From the NCBI RefSeq assembly GCF_905220365.1, contig NC_061154.1, positions 15,934,001 to 15,998,000 of the forward strand: DNA of 64,000 nucleotides, in the 5' to 3' direction. Made by a program: the position numbers and the translations under genes. This document shows, in pieces, positions 26,201 through 41,200 of this stretch. The stretch's first letter is position 1, and the number at the start of each line of letters is the position of its first letter. The notes under the pieces were generated by a model, which saw only the letters and a list, made by a program, of their open reading frames with translations, was not told the origin of the DNA and did no database searches. The DNA comes from Vanessa cardui (taxonomy: Eukaryota > Arthropoda > Insecta > Lepidoptera > Nymphalidae).

Positions 26201-29200
26201 GAATTTTTAGTTGTTGAAGATCAACGATAAACATTATTGAAATTTTTTGTAAAGTATATACGAATAGTTTATATTAGTTTTATTTTTCTTGGTGGTAGGG
26301 CTTTGTGCGAGCCCGTCTGGGTAGGTACCACCCACTCATCAGTTATTCTACCGCCAAATAACAGTAGTCAGTATTGTTGTGTTCCGGTTTGAAGGGTGAG
26401 TGAGCCAGTGTAACTACAGGCACAAAGGACATAACATCTTAGTTCCTAAGGTTAGTGGCGCAGTGACGATGTAAGGAATAGTTAATATTTCTCACAGCGT
26501 CATTGTCTATGGGTGATGGTGACCACTTACCATCAGGTGGCCCATATGCTCGTCCGCCAACCTATACCATAAAAAAAAAAAAATTAGTATTTAATTGGAG
26601 AGGAGGCCTTAGCCCAACAGTGGAATATTACAGGCCGTTACGTTACTTTTTACTTTTCTTTTATATACAAAATATATTCAACAACAATTTTTTTAGCTCT
26701 TAATTTATAAACTTATTGTTATATTCGTTATTGCATTGGGTTCAGTACGGCTTCAAGTAGGTCCCATCTGTTAAGTACAAAGAGAGATAAAGATATTAAA
26801 AAAATAAATTGATGAGAAACTGGTTCGCACCTTTGGCAGGCTTCGAGCTGCTCCTTACTTAGCTCAAACACAGATAGGGACTTACGGTTCAGAGATGTAT
26901 TCCAACAGGATTTTCCTGTGTCACCGTCCTGGGTACAATGCCGCAGGAAAACATTTTAGTTAGCTTGTTTTTATAATTAAGTTATTATGACATTTAATTT
27001 AATTTATTTTTGATACTATTTTTTTTCCTTTGAATTTAAGTTAAAAGTAAAAATATAGATGTTGTAAAACTGAGACCTATAATGTTGCTTATTCAAACAT
27101 ATGTAATTATATAAGGCTAACCACTTTTATTATTTATGGAACACTTTTCGAGGCAAACTAATTTAAATATTATTCATATTAGTTTTTTCTATCGAAATTA
27201 TATATTTTTAGAATATATGTGCATTGCAAGGCGAAATTCTATAGCTAGTGCTTGCTTTCTAATCTACTAAACTGCTTTTGCATAGTGATAGTAAATAAAT
27301 ATATAGCGATATCTGCGCTGATTTTATGCATTCATTATTTTCAAGTATTTGACATTCCATCCTTTTAATACAGCACAATTGGAAAGAGACAGCCTATGTT
27401 CTTTTATGTATTTGAAAATAAGCCGTTCTGAATTTTATTTAGTTTTTTATATCCATAAGTTAGAAGATGGAGGGAAAAAAGAGAAGGGTGGGTAAGCCAG
27501 TGTAACTACAGACACATGGGTATATAATATCTTGGTTTCCAAGGTTGGTTGATTGTTAGGAATGAATAATATTTGTTGTTGAGTCAGTTCCTATGGGCGG
27601 AAAAGATAACTCCCATCAAGTCAGCTCCTTTGTGCGACTGCCACTGCCTCATAAAAGAGGTGTACACGCGCTTTTAGCGACTTGGAGTTGAGACATTTGG
27701 AATAATATCTTTATTTTTTTTTATAAATTTGCGAATGTTTGTGTATGTTGGTAAGTAATTTTTTTGCATAGAACGAAATGGATTAATATGGTTCTCATTT
27801 TTGTTTACACAATTATGTATTAGAAAACTTGTCATGTCACTGAAAGTCTGAATATGAGACACTGTAAGAAATATTAATCATCTCATTTACCGCGATTGCG
27901 TCATCAATAAGGTAGATATAATGTTATGTCCCTTGGACCTGTAGTTAGTCCGGCTTACACGCCTTAAACCACATGAATAGAGTATGTGATGAGTCAAATG
28001 ACAAAGACCAAACACCAAATAAATTTTACTTTGATTATTTATATAGGTGTATTTATTATCATGTTATGCCAAGTTTATTCTGATATTATTATATTATTGC
28101 ATGTTTTCTAAGAAAAGTACTCCATTTTATTTTATCACTTACATTACAAATACCCTGCATCATGTAACCAGCCGTAATTAGTCAAACTGCAAAATCTTTA
28201 AGTAGATTTTACTCAATTTATTTAAAATTTGTAAAAATTAACCATTCCATTAAATTAAGTATTAAATATTTATTTGATGTATTTTTTTTTCTATCAATGT
28301 TTATGATAATTTTGTACTGTGTGTTGACCATTGCGAATGATTGTTTTCAAGATGTACTTCCGAGTAGTCCTGCATTGAGGTATCGGGTTTAGTCTGTTTA
28401 ATATACTATTTGTGTCGTTTAACGTATTTTAGTTCGGAGACTTACGAGATGCCAAGCTGCGACATCCCAATATCAGCACCTACGGCACCCGTACAGCAAC
28501 CAGAGAGCGCCACTAGAAAGAGGAAAGTTTCCGTTTAGTAAGTACCTCATCAATATAATTGATGTTTTTATAATTGATGGTTGAACAGTCCTGAACAATT
28601 TTAGTAGGTACTCAAAACGACGATTGTCACGACTGCATACTAAAATGCCCTAATATTAGCTCAAGTCCGTTGTACGTCATTTTCGCCATTTACTCGAATA
28701 GTGAAAAGGTTATTGTAAATATATAATAAAGACTTCGAATAGTAATATACGCTTTTGCTAACAAATCAGCTATATTGAAGGCAAAGTAATGCACACAAGT
28801 TAGTAAGCCAAACACTAGCTTACCATACAACTGCGAGCTTAGCTTGTCAGCATAGTCTGTCGTTCGTATGGAATTATTTTATTTTGTTTTTTATTTTATG
28901 GAAATGGTTGACGGACGAGCATATGAGCCACCTGATGGTAAGTGGTAATCATCACCCATAGACAATGACGCTTTAAGAAATATTAACTATTCCTTACATC
29001 GTCAATGCGCCACCAACCTGGGGAACTGAGATGCTATGTCCCTTGTACAGTGGCTCACTCACCCTTCAAACCGGAACACACCAATAATGTGTATTGTTGT
29101 TTAGCGGTAGAATATCTGATGAGTGGGTGGTACCTACCTAGGCCGGCTTGCACAAAGCCCTACCACCAAGAAATTTGTGTATTTTTTTAGTGATCTTTGC

Positions 29201-32200
29201 GAAAATAGGTCATTTCTTTTATTTGCGTATTATTTTGTAATTCATAAAAACTAGTGATTCAATCAAACATTATTAAAAATTTTAACAATATAAAATATGA
29301 GTTTCCATATTTTGCTTGTATATCCATTTTGTTGCTGAAAAACTATTTTTAAACTTGTCAATATCTAACAAACAGAAAGCATAAAATGGATTTGACAACC
29401 CATGTAGGCATAGGGTTGCCCATCGTGACTTCGAGTGATATAAGGATTTCGTTTTGTTTCCGTACACAAGTAACATCGTACTTATCAATATTATCCAGAA
29501 ATTTTATCAGATACAAAAAAAAAGAAGATTCAACTGTTTTTCAAAACCATCTTATCATATATTTTGTATTATATTTATAATCGACATACTAAAACATTGA
29601 AATAAATGTTAAGTAATTATTAGTATTTAAGTTTAGTTTAGCTTATTCTTTATTGTACACCACACAAAAAATTAAAATAAATAATAACAAAGATATGACC
29701 TTGATATAACAGGCGTACAATTTTGGCGATCTTATCCCTACATAGCGATCTCTTCCAGGCAATCAACGGTGTAGGATAGGTCATAGAATATAATGTGGGT
29801 GGTGCTGTACTAATAAATAAAATAATATGAGTCTATTATTAAAACTATGAAATAAATATAAATATAGAATACACAAATTATATATAAATTAATAAATTAT
29901 ATTATCAATACTTATAAAATAAATAAATATACATATAAATCTAAATATAATAAGTGAGAATATATACGATCTTCAAACATAACGAAAAAAATAAATTAAT
30001 AAACAAAATAGTTTAAGTTATAGTTATATACAAAAAATATATATAAAATTCATCAAAAACGCAATGGACAGTTCAATTTTAACCCAAGATGAATGTCCCA
30101 TTTACCCAACTAATTCCGTTAGGCCGAAATGATAACTACAAGAGTTGCTTTTCTACGTATTTATGTTCAGAAACGCTGGTTCAGTCTATACAGAGGCGAG
30201 CGTATCCACATTCACCAATGTTTTGTTCTTATTTACAATTCATCTCGTGTTCAACGCCGGAGGAATACGTCAAGATGAAATTTGCATATTTAGGTAGAAA
30301 TTCTGGTACATATTTAGGTCAATCAAAATCAAAATATGTTTCAGTGGATTGTGCATAATCTTATTCGTCCGAGAATAGAGAGACGTAACTCTCTGAAATT
30401 GCTAAAGGATTTTCCGTGCATGGAACCGTTAGGAAACAATATTAATTTCATGCTCTTTATCATTGAAGTTCTTACTTACAAACAATGAAATTAAAACAAA
30501 ATTAACGCTTGTCACTTTAATATATTGATTCAGTAGTTTTTATTTTCAATTAAGTTTAAAAAAATGCTTACTCATTTATACATGTTTTTCGCATTGCTAA
30601 GCGGACTGGCACAAGTGCTACCTGATGGTAAGTGTCTTCACTGCCAGAGACATTGGTGCAGTTAAACAATTTAACCCTTTCTCTCATCCGCAATGTGTTA
30701 CCGTTAGGAACTAAGATGTTATATCCCTTGTGGCTCAATTAACACTGTCTTGCCTATTGCTACTTGGTGATAGAATATCTAATGAGTGGGTGCTGATTAT
30801 CCAGGCGGCCTCGCACTGTCTTTATCATGTAGACTAGTCTAATCCTATGTGCGAGAGGAACATCTTTTTATATTATTTCAAAGAATCCGGGAAGCAATTC
30901 GCAGCGCTACGTTCTTCTTAAGTTTCAGGAAAATCAGAATCGTTGTAGATATACTGTTGATGTGCTTGTAATTTTTATTTTAAATCTATATTAATATTAT
31001 ATATGTGAAAGTAAATATGTCTATCTGTCGCTCTTTCACAACCAAGCCGCTGACCCGAATTACATGATATTTAAGTATGAAGCAAACTTGAAATCCAAGA
31101 AAATACATAGGCTACTTTTTTGCCCTAACACATGACAACCAACACCCATAAACGCGTGTGAAGCAGAGTGCGACTACTAGTATGATTTATATAAAATAGG
31201 GCACAAACGAATGAGCCCCGTTTCATATGACATGTTACGTGAACGCTTTAGCTTTTCACGATATTTGTGAAAATTCCAAATTTTAAAGGCTTACTATGAA
31301 CTTTTAATTAAAATTTTCAATAGAAAAATACTAATAACATGTAGTTTAGAATCGACGATATCGCGTAGAATAGGTTCACATAACATTACAAAATTGCCTA
31401 AAATATAAGTGAAATAGAATCAGTACGATTATATTGATTTCCCCAGATTATTTTGATTTCTTCAAATATTCTGCCTGGAGTTCAGGTGCATTTTGTTTAT
31501 AATCTTTTACCAACTCTGTAACACTTAGATATGGTATCTATCCAGTAAATATATACTTCGAATTATAATTACCTAAAACTCGTTATAAATGAGTCAAGAT
31601 GGCCTAGTGGTTAGAACGCGTACATCTTAACCGATGATTGCGGGTTCAAACCCCACGCAAGCACCGCTGATTCATGTGCTTAATTTGTCTTTATAATTCA
31701 TCTCGTGCTCAGCGGTGAAAGAAAACATCGTGAGGAAACCTGCATGTGACAAATTTCATAGAAATTCTGCCACATGTGCATTTCACCAACCCGCATTGGA
31801 ACAGCGTGGTGGAATATGTTCCAAACCTTCTCCTCAAAGGGAGAGGAGGCCTTTAGCCCAGCAGTGGGAATTTACAGGCTGTTGTTTAAATTGTTGATAT
31901 GTTGGTCATAAAAACTTTGATTAATATTTCATACAATACCAACGTCTACAGGCAGTTGTGACTATTACGTGGCCCATCATCCAGTCCACTTACAAATATG
32001 CCACAGAAGAGTGTGCAAATAGAGTGTTGTTCTTGAGCAAACAACACACTTTGGCATTTCTCGCGCAAATGGCTTTCGTTCAAGACAAACTTTGGTCCAG
32101 TCCATAATATATTCTGGCACCAAATTTTAACTTAATACAAACAGCAAGAGTTTTAAAATTAATTTGTAAATAATAATGTAAATGAATAATATAACTTGAT

Positions 32201-35200
32201 ACGACTATTTACCAAATGATTTTGTTATATGAGGCTGTATGTGGTTGTCCAATGAATACGCGTCGATGTTTTTCCTGGATTTTGGGGTAAATTGATCTAT
32301 TTATTGATTTCAATAAAAACCATTGTTACAAATAGGAATAACTTTTATATAGTTTTTCCTGAGTTTCTCATTTGAAAAAAATATTATGTAATGTTGTGCA
32401 ATGTTTTGCTATTTTTATGGTGTACTTGGTTTTAGGCAACACATGTCTTATTTTTTTAGTATGTACTTTGGTGTAAAATGCATTTGATTTAAATAAAAAA
32501 ACAGCGTATTTTTAAACGTTAATAAATAGTCTATCTGCGAAGGAAGACTGTCAAATTATAACAAAACAAGTCACCTATAAATATTTTGTCTACTGGTTGA
32601 TTTGACGTCACAACTTTGTTAACCATGTCGGAAATGCCAAAGCCACATCAAGCCTTCGCGTTTCAACACAGATTTTCAGTGAATCCGATTTAACCATGTG
32701 ATACATCAAATTCTTATGTCAATCCTATACATTTTGGGTTTTTTTGTAAAAACGAATTCGTCAATCAAACGAATGTGTCAAAACCCGTTCGTTCGATATT
32801 CAAATAGTTCCACAGTTGAATTTATGTTACGTCCATGGAAACGCGCTAGACTATTCAAATTATACAATTATATAAATTTCTCAAAGACGTCGCTAATAGA
32901 ATAACCCTTGTACTTATTATTTCCCCAATTCCATTCAATCACAAAGCGACCAATTAGCCCGACGAGTGACTGACCTGTTGCTGCTCACCTGCTACCAATA
33001 TTGTGTTTAACGAGGCTCTTAAAGCTCAACACTCACTGAAACGTAGCGTCACATAGCTTTAGCTAAGCTGACACAATTTTAAGACGATTAATGTGGCGTG
33101 ACTTGAAATTGAAGCATGGTTATCCAATCTTATTGACAAAATCGAGGATTTTAACCTAGTCATTTCTGTCAGCCACAATAAAGGTACGTCCTATATGTAT
33201 ACGTACCCCGCTGCTTAGATAATGTCTTCCATCCTGGGTATTATAAATAAATAAGTTAAAAGTTTCAAGAATACAAAATACATATAGTTAAAGAAAGTTT
33301 AAAGCTTTTCTTTTTCACCTTAAGATGTCCTGAAACGTACATTAACGACAATAGTAATATGATCACGTTGCTCAAAATTGCAGCAAATATAAATTGTTTG
33401 TTAAAATACATGAGTTTTGAAGTTCGGGGTACAATCAAAAATAGTACTTGCTAAAACTTTGTTTTGGACCTAGACGGAAAACAGGTAATATTATAGTAGT
33501 CCAATTTGAAGGGCGATTGAGTCGGTGTAAACATTGTATTAAGTACATCTTATACCCTAAGGTTGGCGGCGCATTGACGATGTAAGGATTGGTTAAAATT
33601 TCTTACAGGGCTAACGTCTAAAGCCAATGGTGTGACCTTTCCAACAACCGTTCGTCTTCCTTCTTTATTAAAAATGTATATTAAAAACATCCTTTTATCT
33701 AAATATTTGAATTTCGATCTGTTAAGTAGATGGTGAACTTTATACATTCTTGTGTGCAAAGTAACCCTTCGTAGTTTTATAATCTACCGCCGTTCCGTGT
33801 TTATATTATACGACTTCACGTCGCTAACGGACCGACTGTACTAATATTATGAGTAAAACAATATAGTACTTTTTAAAAACCGACTAGTGCGTTATTAAAG
33901 CGACGTTGTTTTGTATTTTCCTCAAGTTTGCAAATGTCAATAATATTTTTCTGATGTTTAAACTTGCTAATATCTGTCGCTACAAATTGTGATTGTAATT
34001 ATAAATCTTAAATGATTATCATGTATGTGTTATTTTCTAGTATTTTTACATTTAGCATAGTTGTCTGCTTATGTCATAATATTACAGTGATATATCAGTA
34101 CTATTGCCGCCCGCGTGTTTGCTCGCGTTTTCGAGGTTGGAAACTAAGTGTTAAGTAAAAAAAGTATGGTCATCCTTGGATTCAAGCTTTGCAAGCCCAG
34201 TAGTTTGCTAATGAAAAAGCAATATACAATCAGATATTTTCGCAATTCATAATATGGGTATTGGTAAAATTTGACAACTTCCGTGGTCGAGTAGGATACA
34301 CCGGCTTTCATGAGTACTCCACTGCTAGGTCCCGGGTCCGATTCCCGGTCGAGTCGATGTAGAAAAAGTTGATTAGTACTTTTTTATTTTAATTTAACAA
34401 CATCTAAGGACTCACAGTTGCCCGTGCCTTTTTTACATAAAACTTTAATACATTTTGGCTTTTTATATTTTTACTGAACATCAGCAGATATTCGCTGGAC
34501 TTCAAGCTAGTTGTTTACTTGGAAGACGTGGCTCACACTGACATTTTTTTTTTTCATTTTAATTATACTATTTAAGAAATAGGGAAAGATAGTAAGTTTT
34601 AAAATCCTATTATAAGCTTTACTGCAATGTGTTACGCTTTTATTTATTAATTACTCACACGGCAAACATAAGATATACAGAAAAAGACATAACAGTTAAA
34701 TAGCCCCTTTTCGTAGAACAGTTTTAATATTATACAGATGTTGTCTTAATAGATTTTAAAATGGCAGTTTTTCTCAAGAGAAACCAGTCACAAGCAGGAC
34801 AAATTTGCCCATACTCATTTCCTCCATTGTATCAAATCTAACACAAATTTAATCCAGGCACAAGACTGACAACTATATGTGCTTTCCATGCGCCATAGCC
34901 CATAGTATACCCAACAGTGAGCCTTTATTTTATGAAGTCCTTAAAGCCTTATCCGCTAACATTGTAATATGTTTGTCAGTACGACGTGGCTCCAATATCA
35001 CAATTCAAGGAGTCAAATGGGTCAGAAATCCTTATCGTATCGATAACATTTATAATTGCTTTCTGAACTCCTTAGTACGCGCTCTCTCGGGGGGCGTTGA
35101 ACTTTAATTAAACTAAGAGTTCCCACTTTGAACACATTCGCAATTTATACGTGTCATATAAGTGAAGCAAATAGTGTGTGTGTGTGTGTTTTATGACATA

Positions 35201-38200
35201 TTTATATATAGGTGAACGGTCAATTGGGCCACCTGGTGGTAAGTGGTCACCGCCTGTAGATATTGGCAATATGGAAATATTTAACTATTTGCATCATCTG
35301 TACTATTTGTTGTTGTTTTTTGTTGTTTGTCGTTTGGCGGTAGCATAGCTGATAAGGTAGTATTAAGAAGGCTAAGCCCACGACATACTTATTCCAAGCG
35401 AATAAAGGTAGGAAATCGTAATTACAACTTTGGTATCGTACCGTTTGTTGACATTCAGTGTGTGTACACTGTCAATTTCATTCGTAGTAGCATCAGTGTA
35501 CTATAATATTGTGCCATTGAAATACAGGCTCCCAGATTTCCAATATATGTTTAGTAACTGTTTTCTTTGTGACACACTGATGTATAGCTTTAGTAGGGAT
35601 TTTATTTATGTATCATTATATACAGGTTTACTATGACTAAGCATTAGGTATTGTGTTTTGGTTTGAAGGGTGAGGAATTACAACACAGGGAATATGACAT
35701 AAACAAGGTCATTGGGATAGTGTCTATGTAAGCGTTTGATATACTTCTAACAGTGTTACTTCTGTGGAGAAGGAAACGTAATGCTGACATGCAAAAATCG
35801 ACTGTTTTGTAGTTTTAATAGATTTTGATTTCATATGTTGCTTCCGTACCATCAGGTGGTAGAAATAACTTCAATAATATTAAACTCACCTGATCAAATA
35901 ATGGTTCAACAATACAATATTATAATCATGAGGGATAAAATATAGCACCATGATCAAACCAAAATTATATTATAGGTACTACGTAACTGTGAATGCAATT
36001 TAGGTTGTAGTTGTAAGTGATTAACAACCAATTCATATATAATTGCCATCAAGCCCCTCGCCCCTCATGACCACCCCTTTGTCACCTCAATGATATGTTT
36101 CCGTCACATCCTATCTAAAATCGTTGGTTTGACTGACTTAACGCTCGGCTAAAATAAATCTTCTTAAATAAAACTTTAAAAGAAAAAAATAGGAGGGACC
36201 AATTTGTAAGGATTTTACCCATTCGAGTTCGGGACAGGCAGATAGTACCTATAAGGTTATCAAATATAATAAATGTATTATAATGTATCATTTCAAAAAG
36301 TAATCAATAGTCCCGACTCTACCCAAGTCAGCTCATGTTTTCCCCGTCCCACTCTTCAGATACTTTCCCGCCAAACAGCAGTACTAAGTATTATTGTGTT
36401 CTAGTTTGAAGACTGTGTGAGCCAGTGTAACTAAAGACACAAGGGACATAACATCTTAATTCTCAAATTTGGTGATGTAAAGAATGGTTAATATTTCTTA
36501 TAGCTTCATCGTCTATGGGTGGTGTTGCCCACTTACCATCAGGTGGCCCGTTTTCTCGTTCGTCTACCGTATCACATTAAAGTGTTAATTTGTTAAAATG
36601 TTTGTTTTATTTACAGTGCGACCAGCAGTACCTACGACGATGACGGCACCGATGAGACCCGTTCCAATCGAACTTTGCCCGACAAAAAGTAAGTTTTTAT
36701 TAAATAATGTGTAGCTAATACATCAATTGCTCCCTGTCTGATAACTTTAATATTGCATTCGAAAGAACGAGACAAAACATCGCCTTACAATACAGCTTTA
36801 AAACAATGTATAGTATTAGAGCTTGTATTCGTTTGAATAACAATTTGATGTATGACGTTGCTGTCAGTGGAAGAATACGTACAACCATTACTGTGTTCCG
36901 ATTTTATTAATAAGTTCATTAAAGAGATAAGTACGAGGATGTAAAATCACTGCTATTTTTAATTTAAAAAGATTACTAATTGCACCGACCTGAATACTTA
37001 ATAATAATCATAACATATGAACTTGATTGTGACTATTATTTACTTATATTGCATAAGTTCACTTGACGCACACGTTGTAGTCGAACGTTATGGTAATTTT
37101 ATTTTATAATCATGACCTCCGTGGTCGAGTGGTGTGTACACCGGTTTTCATGGATACGCCACTCTGAGGTCCCGGGTTCGATTCCCGGTCGAGTCGACGT
37201 AGATTACCATTAGTTTTCTATGTTGTCTTGGGTCTGGGTGTTTGTGGTACCGTCGTTACTTCTGATTTCCATAACACAAGTGCTTCAGATACTTAAATTG
37301 GGATCAGAGTAATGTATGTGATGTTGTCTCATGTATTTATCATCTTGCAGGCAAAACCATAGCGAGATTGAGAAGCGACGACGCGATAAAATGAACACTT
37401 ACATATCTGAGTTGAGCTCAATGGTTCCCATGTGTGGCGCAATGGCCCGCAAGCTGGACAAGCTAACAGTGCTCCGTATGGCAGTCCAGCACTTGAGATC
37501 AGTACGCGGTGCACTTTCCGCGGGACCGTTGACAGTCAGACCGCGTCCCGCTTTTCTCTCTGAGCGAGAGTTGAACGCTCTAGTGCTCCACGCGGCTAGA
37601 GATTGCTTCTTGATGGTCGTTGGCTGCGATCGTGGGAGGCTGCTATACGTTAGCGCCTCGGTTACGAGATTATTGCATTACGATCAGGTGAGACTGGTTT
37701 AGTTTATTTAGCGAGGCTTTTAAAATAAATATCATATAAGATAATTGAGACAACCTGTCGTTATTGCTTATGCGTTTTAAAACAGTTTGCTCCGATCGCA
37801 AGACTTTTGACGTAAATTGTATGCAGTGTTTTAATAGATAACATCTATACCAAGCCTAGGGGCTACCCTGGGTCGAAAATTACGCCGACGGCATACGGCA
37901 TGCGTCTCTGTTCAACATGCCGTTTTTCCTCTTTTTTTATGACACATATATATATGAGGTGTATTTTACAGATTTACAGATTTACAGACCTGTGTATTTT
38001 ACTCAAGTATTTATTATTGTTTTCCTTTTATTACTAATTTCAATAACCATCAGAGGAAATCGTCTTTATTAATAAATAAAACAGCGGAGCATGTTTGACG
38101 TGCGCACGTGAGACATTGTGTCAATAATATAATGATTATATTAATTTCAAATGCAAATAAACCTGCGCACAACAAATGTCAAATGATCTTCCATATGAAA

Positions 38201-41200
38201 CGACAGCAGTCATGGCGAAATTGCTTGTGACTTTGTGCAACGCGAATTTTTATCTGAATTGCATCGAAGCGTTTGCTTATATGAGTACGCATACATATAG
38301 ATGTATGATCTGTGCTTTATATTTAAGGACAATAAACTAATATATTTTTATATGTTTTCGATTTAATGTATATTATCTCGAAAACGTTTGTATGTACAAC
38401 TTTGTTTTTATGTTTGGTTCTCCTCTGTCAGATTTTTTTTTTAATTCGTCAATAGCAATAGGTTGTTATTATTATGTCTCATTGAGATTTTCTTTAATAA
38501 TTTTGATTATTTTGCAAGTTATTACTATTCTACCGCCACACGCTCACACACACATAGATAGAGTGTCGCACTTCAACAGTACTAAAACAAACTTGAAAAT
38601 ATACTGTCTTAGTGTGCGTGGCAAATATGATTTACTCGTCTAACGTCATGCTATTTTATTAGTGTGCGTGTATTTATTGACACAACAGCTGGCCATTATT
38701 TTTGACAGTGACACTGACATTAGCTTTGACAGTGTATCTCGACAGATAAATAATCAAACCTTATATTATAAGACAGTGCTTAATCATTATTGTTTTGTCT
38801 GAAGTCGTCATGAATAAAAACTAGAACTTTTGTTAAAACTGTATTGGTCAATGATGTAAAACGAAATATATACTACAAAATGTGTTACGAGAAGGTATAT
38901 AAAATGTTTTTGTTGCAGTCCGAGTTACTCGGTCAGAGTCTCTTCGACATCTTGCATCCAAAGGACGTCGCTAAAGTTAAAGAACAGCTCTCTTCTTCAG
39001 ACCTCAGCCCGAGGGAGCGATTAATAGACGCCAAGAGTACGTATCGATTCATTCTTATAAACTATTCCACAGAGGGGCACATGCCTTCAGACCGCGAAGT
39101 GTGTCGCCTCAAGTGCGGTCACACTGACTTGTGTCCTACATTTAATTACTTTTCAGCTAGGAGCTACATAGCATTGTAGAATTAAGTCGTCATTTATACT
39201 ACAGCCAAATAACAGTACTCAATATTGTTGTGTTCAGGTTTGAAGGGTGAGTGAGCCAGTGTAACTACAAGCACAAGGGACATAACATCTTAGTTCCCAA
39301 GGTTGGTGGCACATTGACGATGTAAGGAATAGTTAATATTTCTTACAGCTTCATTGTCTATGGGTGATAGTGACCACTTACTATCATGTGGCCTATATGC
39401 TCGTCCGCCAACCTATACCATAAAAGAACTCGTTAAAATAAGATAATCATTGTTTGATAAGCAATCAAATCATTGTCTTCATTTTTAAACACCTATTATA
39501 ATTGTGCTGTAATGTAATGCATGATGCGGTTTTATCAATTCATTAATGATTTATAGTTCCCGTATTCCTAATACCAATTTCCTAAATTAATTATTTATTT
39601 GCTATAATTTTCATTATCGTATCAAATCCTTTATGTCATCAATTTATTAACAATATTATATACGATTAAATAATAAATTCGAATACTATTGTAACTTAAT
39701 ATATCATTAGTTTATATTTGTATTTTATTTATTTTACTTATATGTGTAATTGTAGAATATTTTATATTACTCGTAAAAAAAAAAAATCGTATACTTGTCG
39801 TTAAACCTTTTATTTTTGAAATAGATAGTTATGTTATGATACTGTTTGCATCTGATAGGTATTTCCTAAACATCTTTGATCATGATTACAACAACAACAA
39901 CAACAGCAGCCTGTCAATTCCCACAGCTGGGCTAGAGGCCTCCTCTCCCTTTGAGGAGAAGGTTTGGAACATATTCCACCACGCTGTTCCAATGCGGGTT
40001 TTGATCATGATCGTCGATTAATAATACGTTTAATTGCAATCGTATTTCACAGTTCAAAAATTTTCGACTGACTAAAATCTATCTGTCCGATCTAACGAAT
40101 TTTGTAATCTTACAGTGACAAATACACCATCTACATATTTTACAATATATATATTGAATACTGTTTTATTAATACTTGTTAATATTATTAAATATCAACA
40201 CACACATTAAAAAAATATAATTTATGATTTCCTGAAATATATTTAAGTATAATACAGAATGTAGAAATTGTGTATTTATTTAAGACTAGTGGTCGGTCGC
40301 AGTTCCTCTCGCGTCTTAGGATGTTGGTTGTCGTGTGTCTGGCAAAAAAGTAGTCTATGTCCTTTCTTTGAGTTCAAGTTTGCTTCATACCAAATTTCAT
40401 CAAATTCGGTTCAGCGGTTTGGTTGAAAGAGTGACAAACAGACAGACAGAGTTTCCTTGGTGGTAGGGCTTTGTGCAAGCCCGTCTAGGTAGGTACCACC
40501 CACTCATCAGTTATACTACCGCCAAATAACAGTACTCAGTATTGTTGTGTACCGGTTTGAAGGGTGAGTGAGCCAGTGTAACTACAGGCACAAGGGACAT
40601 AGCATCTTAGTTCCCAAGGTTGGTGGCACATTGACGATGTAAGGAATAGTTAATATTTCTCATTGCCTATGGGTGATGGTGACCACATACCATCAGGTGG
40701 CCCATATGCTCGTCCGCCAACCTATACCATAAAAAAAAGACAGAGTTACTTTCACATTTATAATATTAATATATAATTTTTTGTTTAGCGATGTTACCGG
40801 TAAAGGCGGATGTAGTGGCTGGCGCGTCACGTCTCTGCCCTGGCGCTCGGCGCTCCTTTTTCTGTCGCATTAAGTGCCGCATGTCCAACAACCAAGCCAG
40901 CAGCACCACTCCCACCACGACGTGCCCACAACCGAACCAAGTTAAGGAGGAGAGCGAAACCACCGCCAAAATGAGGAAGAAACAAGCGCATGAGAAGAAG
41001 TACTGCGTCGTGCAGTGTACAGGTATTTGATTACTATTTGAAACTCTTGATAACATGTTTTTTATGTTTCAACAATAGCTTAAAAAATCATCAGTTATAG
41101 GTTTGATGGCTTGAAAATCGTACGCTCACTAGATAAATTGGCACAATTATTTCGGGTAGAAAGGCTATTGGACTAATGGAAATGCACGCTCTGTCTTTTT

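Larger units (their letters stand above)
23251..28432 (+). other. cyc intron 2
   Basis: GT at 23251 to AG at 28431-28432. It contains the retroposons listed at 26.29, 27.48 and 27.87 kb. The region 24300-24480 is less AT-rich than its surroundings and unassigned. No other gene was seen. Confidence 0.75.
28538..36616 (+). other. cyc intron 3
   Basis: The 8.1-kb intron runs from gtaagt after exon B to ttacag before exon C. Apart from the retroposons listed separately I see no gene. Short frames at 30089-30358 and 34877-35107 have no recognisable domains. Confidence 0.75.

Noticed and set aside
29005..29190. 61-codon frame
   Set aside because: Lies within a reversed family M retroposon.
40766..41056. 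96-codon - strand frame with hydrophobic stretch
   Set aside because: Antisense shadow of cyc exon F.
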